Source of the DNA: an uncultured Christensenellaceae bacterium
GTDB lineage: Bacteria; Bacillota; Clostridia; Christensenellales; Borkfalkiaceae
Assembly: GCA_910588465.1 (NCBI GenBank)
Contig: CAJUOP010000019.1
Coordinates: 1-43,380, forward strand
DNA length: 43,380 bases
Direction: 5' to 3'
The position numbers and the translations under genes were made by a program. Positions 43,038 to 43,380 of this stretch are shown one piece after another; within the stretch, counting starts at the first letter, position 1, and the number at the start of each line of letters is the position of its first letter. The notes beneath the pieces are model-generated. The model ran no database searches. It was not told the origin of the DNA and saw only the letters and a program-made list of their open reading frames with translations.

Positions 43038-43380
43038 ATGGATAAATATATGATAGACGGAGGGAAACGGCTGTGCGGCAGTATTCGGGCGCAGTCGGCG
43101 AAGAATTCGGTGCTGCCGCTCTTTGCCGCCTCCGTTTTAACGGATAAACGGGTCGTCATCCGCGAAATGCCCGAAATTTCGGACGCGCGCTGCATGGCGC
43201 AGATCTTGCGCGAGCTGGGCGCGGACGTTTCGTTTCGCGGCGGAAACGTGATCATCGACAGCTCTAACGCCTGCTCGCACGAAATCTCGTCCGCGCTCAC
43301 TAAAGAATTGCGGTCCTCGGTTTTTATGATCGGGTCGCTGCTTACGCGCTTCCGCCGCGCGCTCATCGCCTATCCTGGCG
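43038..43380 (+). CDS. murA: UDP-N-acetylglucosamine 1-carboxyvinyltransferase MurA (3' end cut by window)
   Basis: The first 114 codons are present and the frame is open at the right edge. 'SAKNSVLPLFAASVLTD' (20-36) matches the MurA 'GAKNAALP' block with the Lys-Asn pair that binds UDP-GlcNAc. 'ELRSSVFMIGSLLTRF' corresponds to the 'RASILVLGPLLAR' region. MurA transfers enolpyruvate from PEP to UDP-GlcNAc, the first committed step of peptidoglycan synthesis. The catalytic cysteine loop (around residue 115 in the family) falls just beyond the edge, so activity cannot be judged. GAGGAG lies shortly before the ATG. Firmicutes often have two MurA copies; which one this is cannot be told. Confidence 0.92.
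   Translation, partial: MDKYMIDGGKRLCGSIRAQSAKNSVLPLFAASVLTDKRVVIREMPEISDARCMAQILRELGADVSFRGGNVIIDSSNACSHEISSALTKELRSSVFMIGSLLTRFRRALIAYPG

Overview
The window looks like chromosomal DNA of a GC-moderate member of the Clostridia (Firmicutes). This rests on gene content: a DegV protein, a CwlD-type amidase, a rhodanese-less ThiI next to a NifZ-type cysteine desulfurase, an YnbB-like PLP enzyme beside mutSL/miaA, and a mraZ-led division and cell-wall cluster. Promoters are consensus sigma-A type, and several are exact TTGACA-N17-TATAAT matches. MurE carries the DNPR motif of meso-diaminopimelate (DAP) ligases, so the wall is probably DAP type. An uncultured gut clostridial lineage is my guess; the sequence alone does not fix the taxon.

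Layout. 1-5.4 kb: the 3' part of a giant secreted or surface protein with a duplicated beta-rich module and C-terminal InlB/Listeria-Bacteroides-type repeats. 5.5-8.8 kb: single genes (a nitrilase-fold protein without its catalytic triad, DegV, CwlD-like amidase, acyl-ACP thioesterase), most with their own promoter. 9.0-17.0 kb: a tight operon carA, carB fused to dapF, a two-helix membrane protein, nifZ and thiI. 17.1-19.2 kb (-): a class A penicillin-binding protein. 19.3-27.2 kb: an operon miaB-mutS-mutL-miaA-ynbB, coupling mismatch repair with the A37 tRNA modification genes. 27.3-32.5 kb (-): a polyamine ABC transporter operon, regulator-potA-potB-potC-potD, with operator-like palindromes. 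32.8-33.1 kb (-): rpsT. 33.2-34.0 kb: murI. 34.1-43.4 kb: the dcw cluster mraZ-rsmH-ftsL-like-pbp-murE-mraY-murD-ftsW-murA (murA cut by the window end).

How the parts connect. Much of the window serves peptidoglycan. MurI supplies D-Glu and the DapF domain would supply meso-DAP. MurA, MurD, MurE and MraY build lipid precursors, and FtsW, the class B PBP and the class A PBP polymerise and cross-link them. CwlD-like amidase trims the wall. carAB supplies carbamoyl phosphate for pyrimidines and arginine. nifZ-thiI and miaA-miaB are tRNA modification pairs.

The most unusual observations are: one continuous reading frame joining complete CarB to complete DapF; a PotA ATPase whose C-terminal regulatory domain is duplicated; a PotD with an acidic insertion and a C-terminal membrane helix; a class B PBP whose natural start appears to be ATT; GTGG-type repeats at 10-bp period, like MraZ boxes, both at the mraZ promoter and inside the murI coding end; and a probably leaderless thioesterase gene. 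murF and murG are absent from their usual dcw positions.
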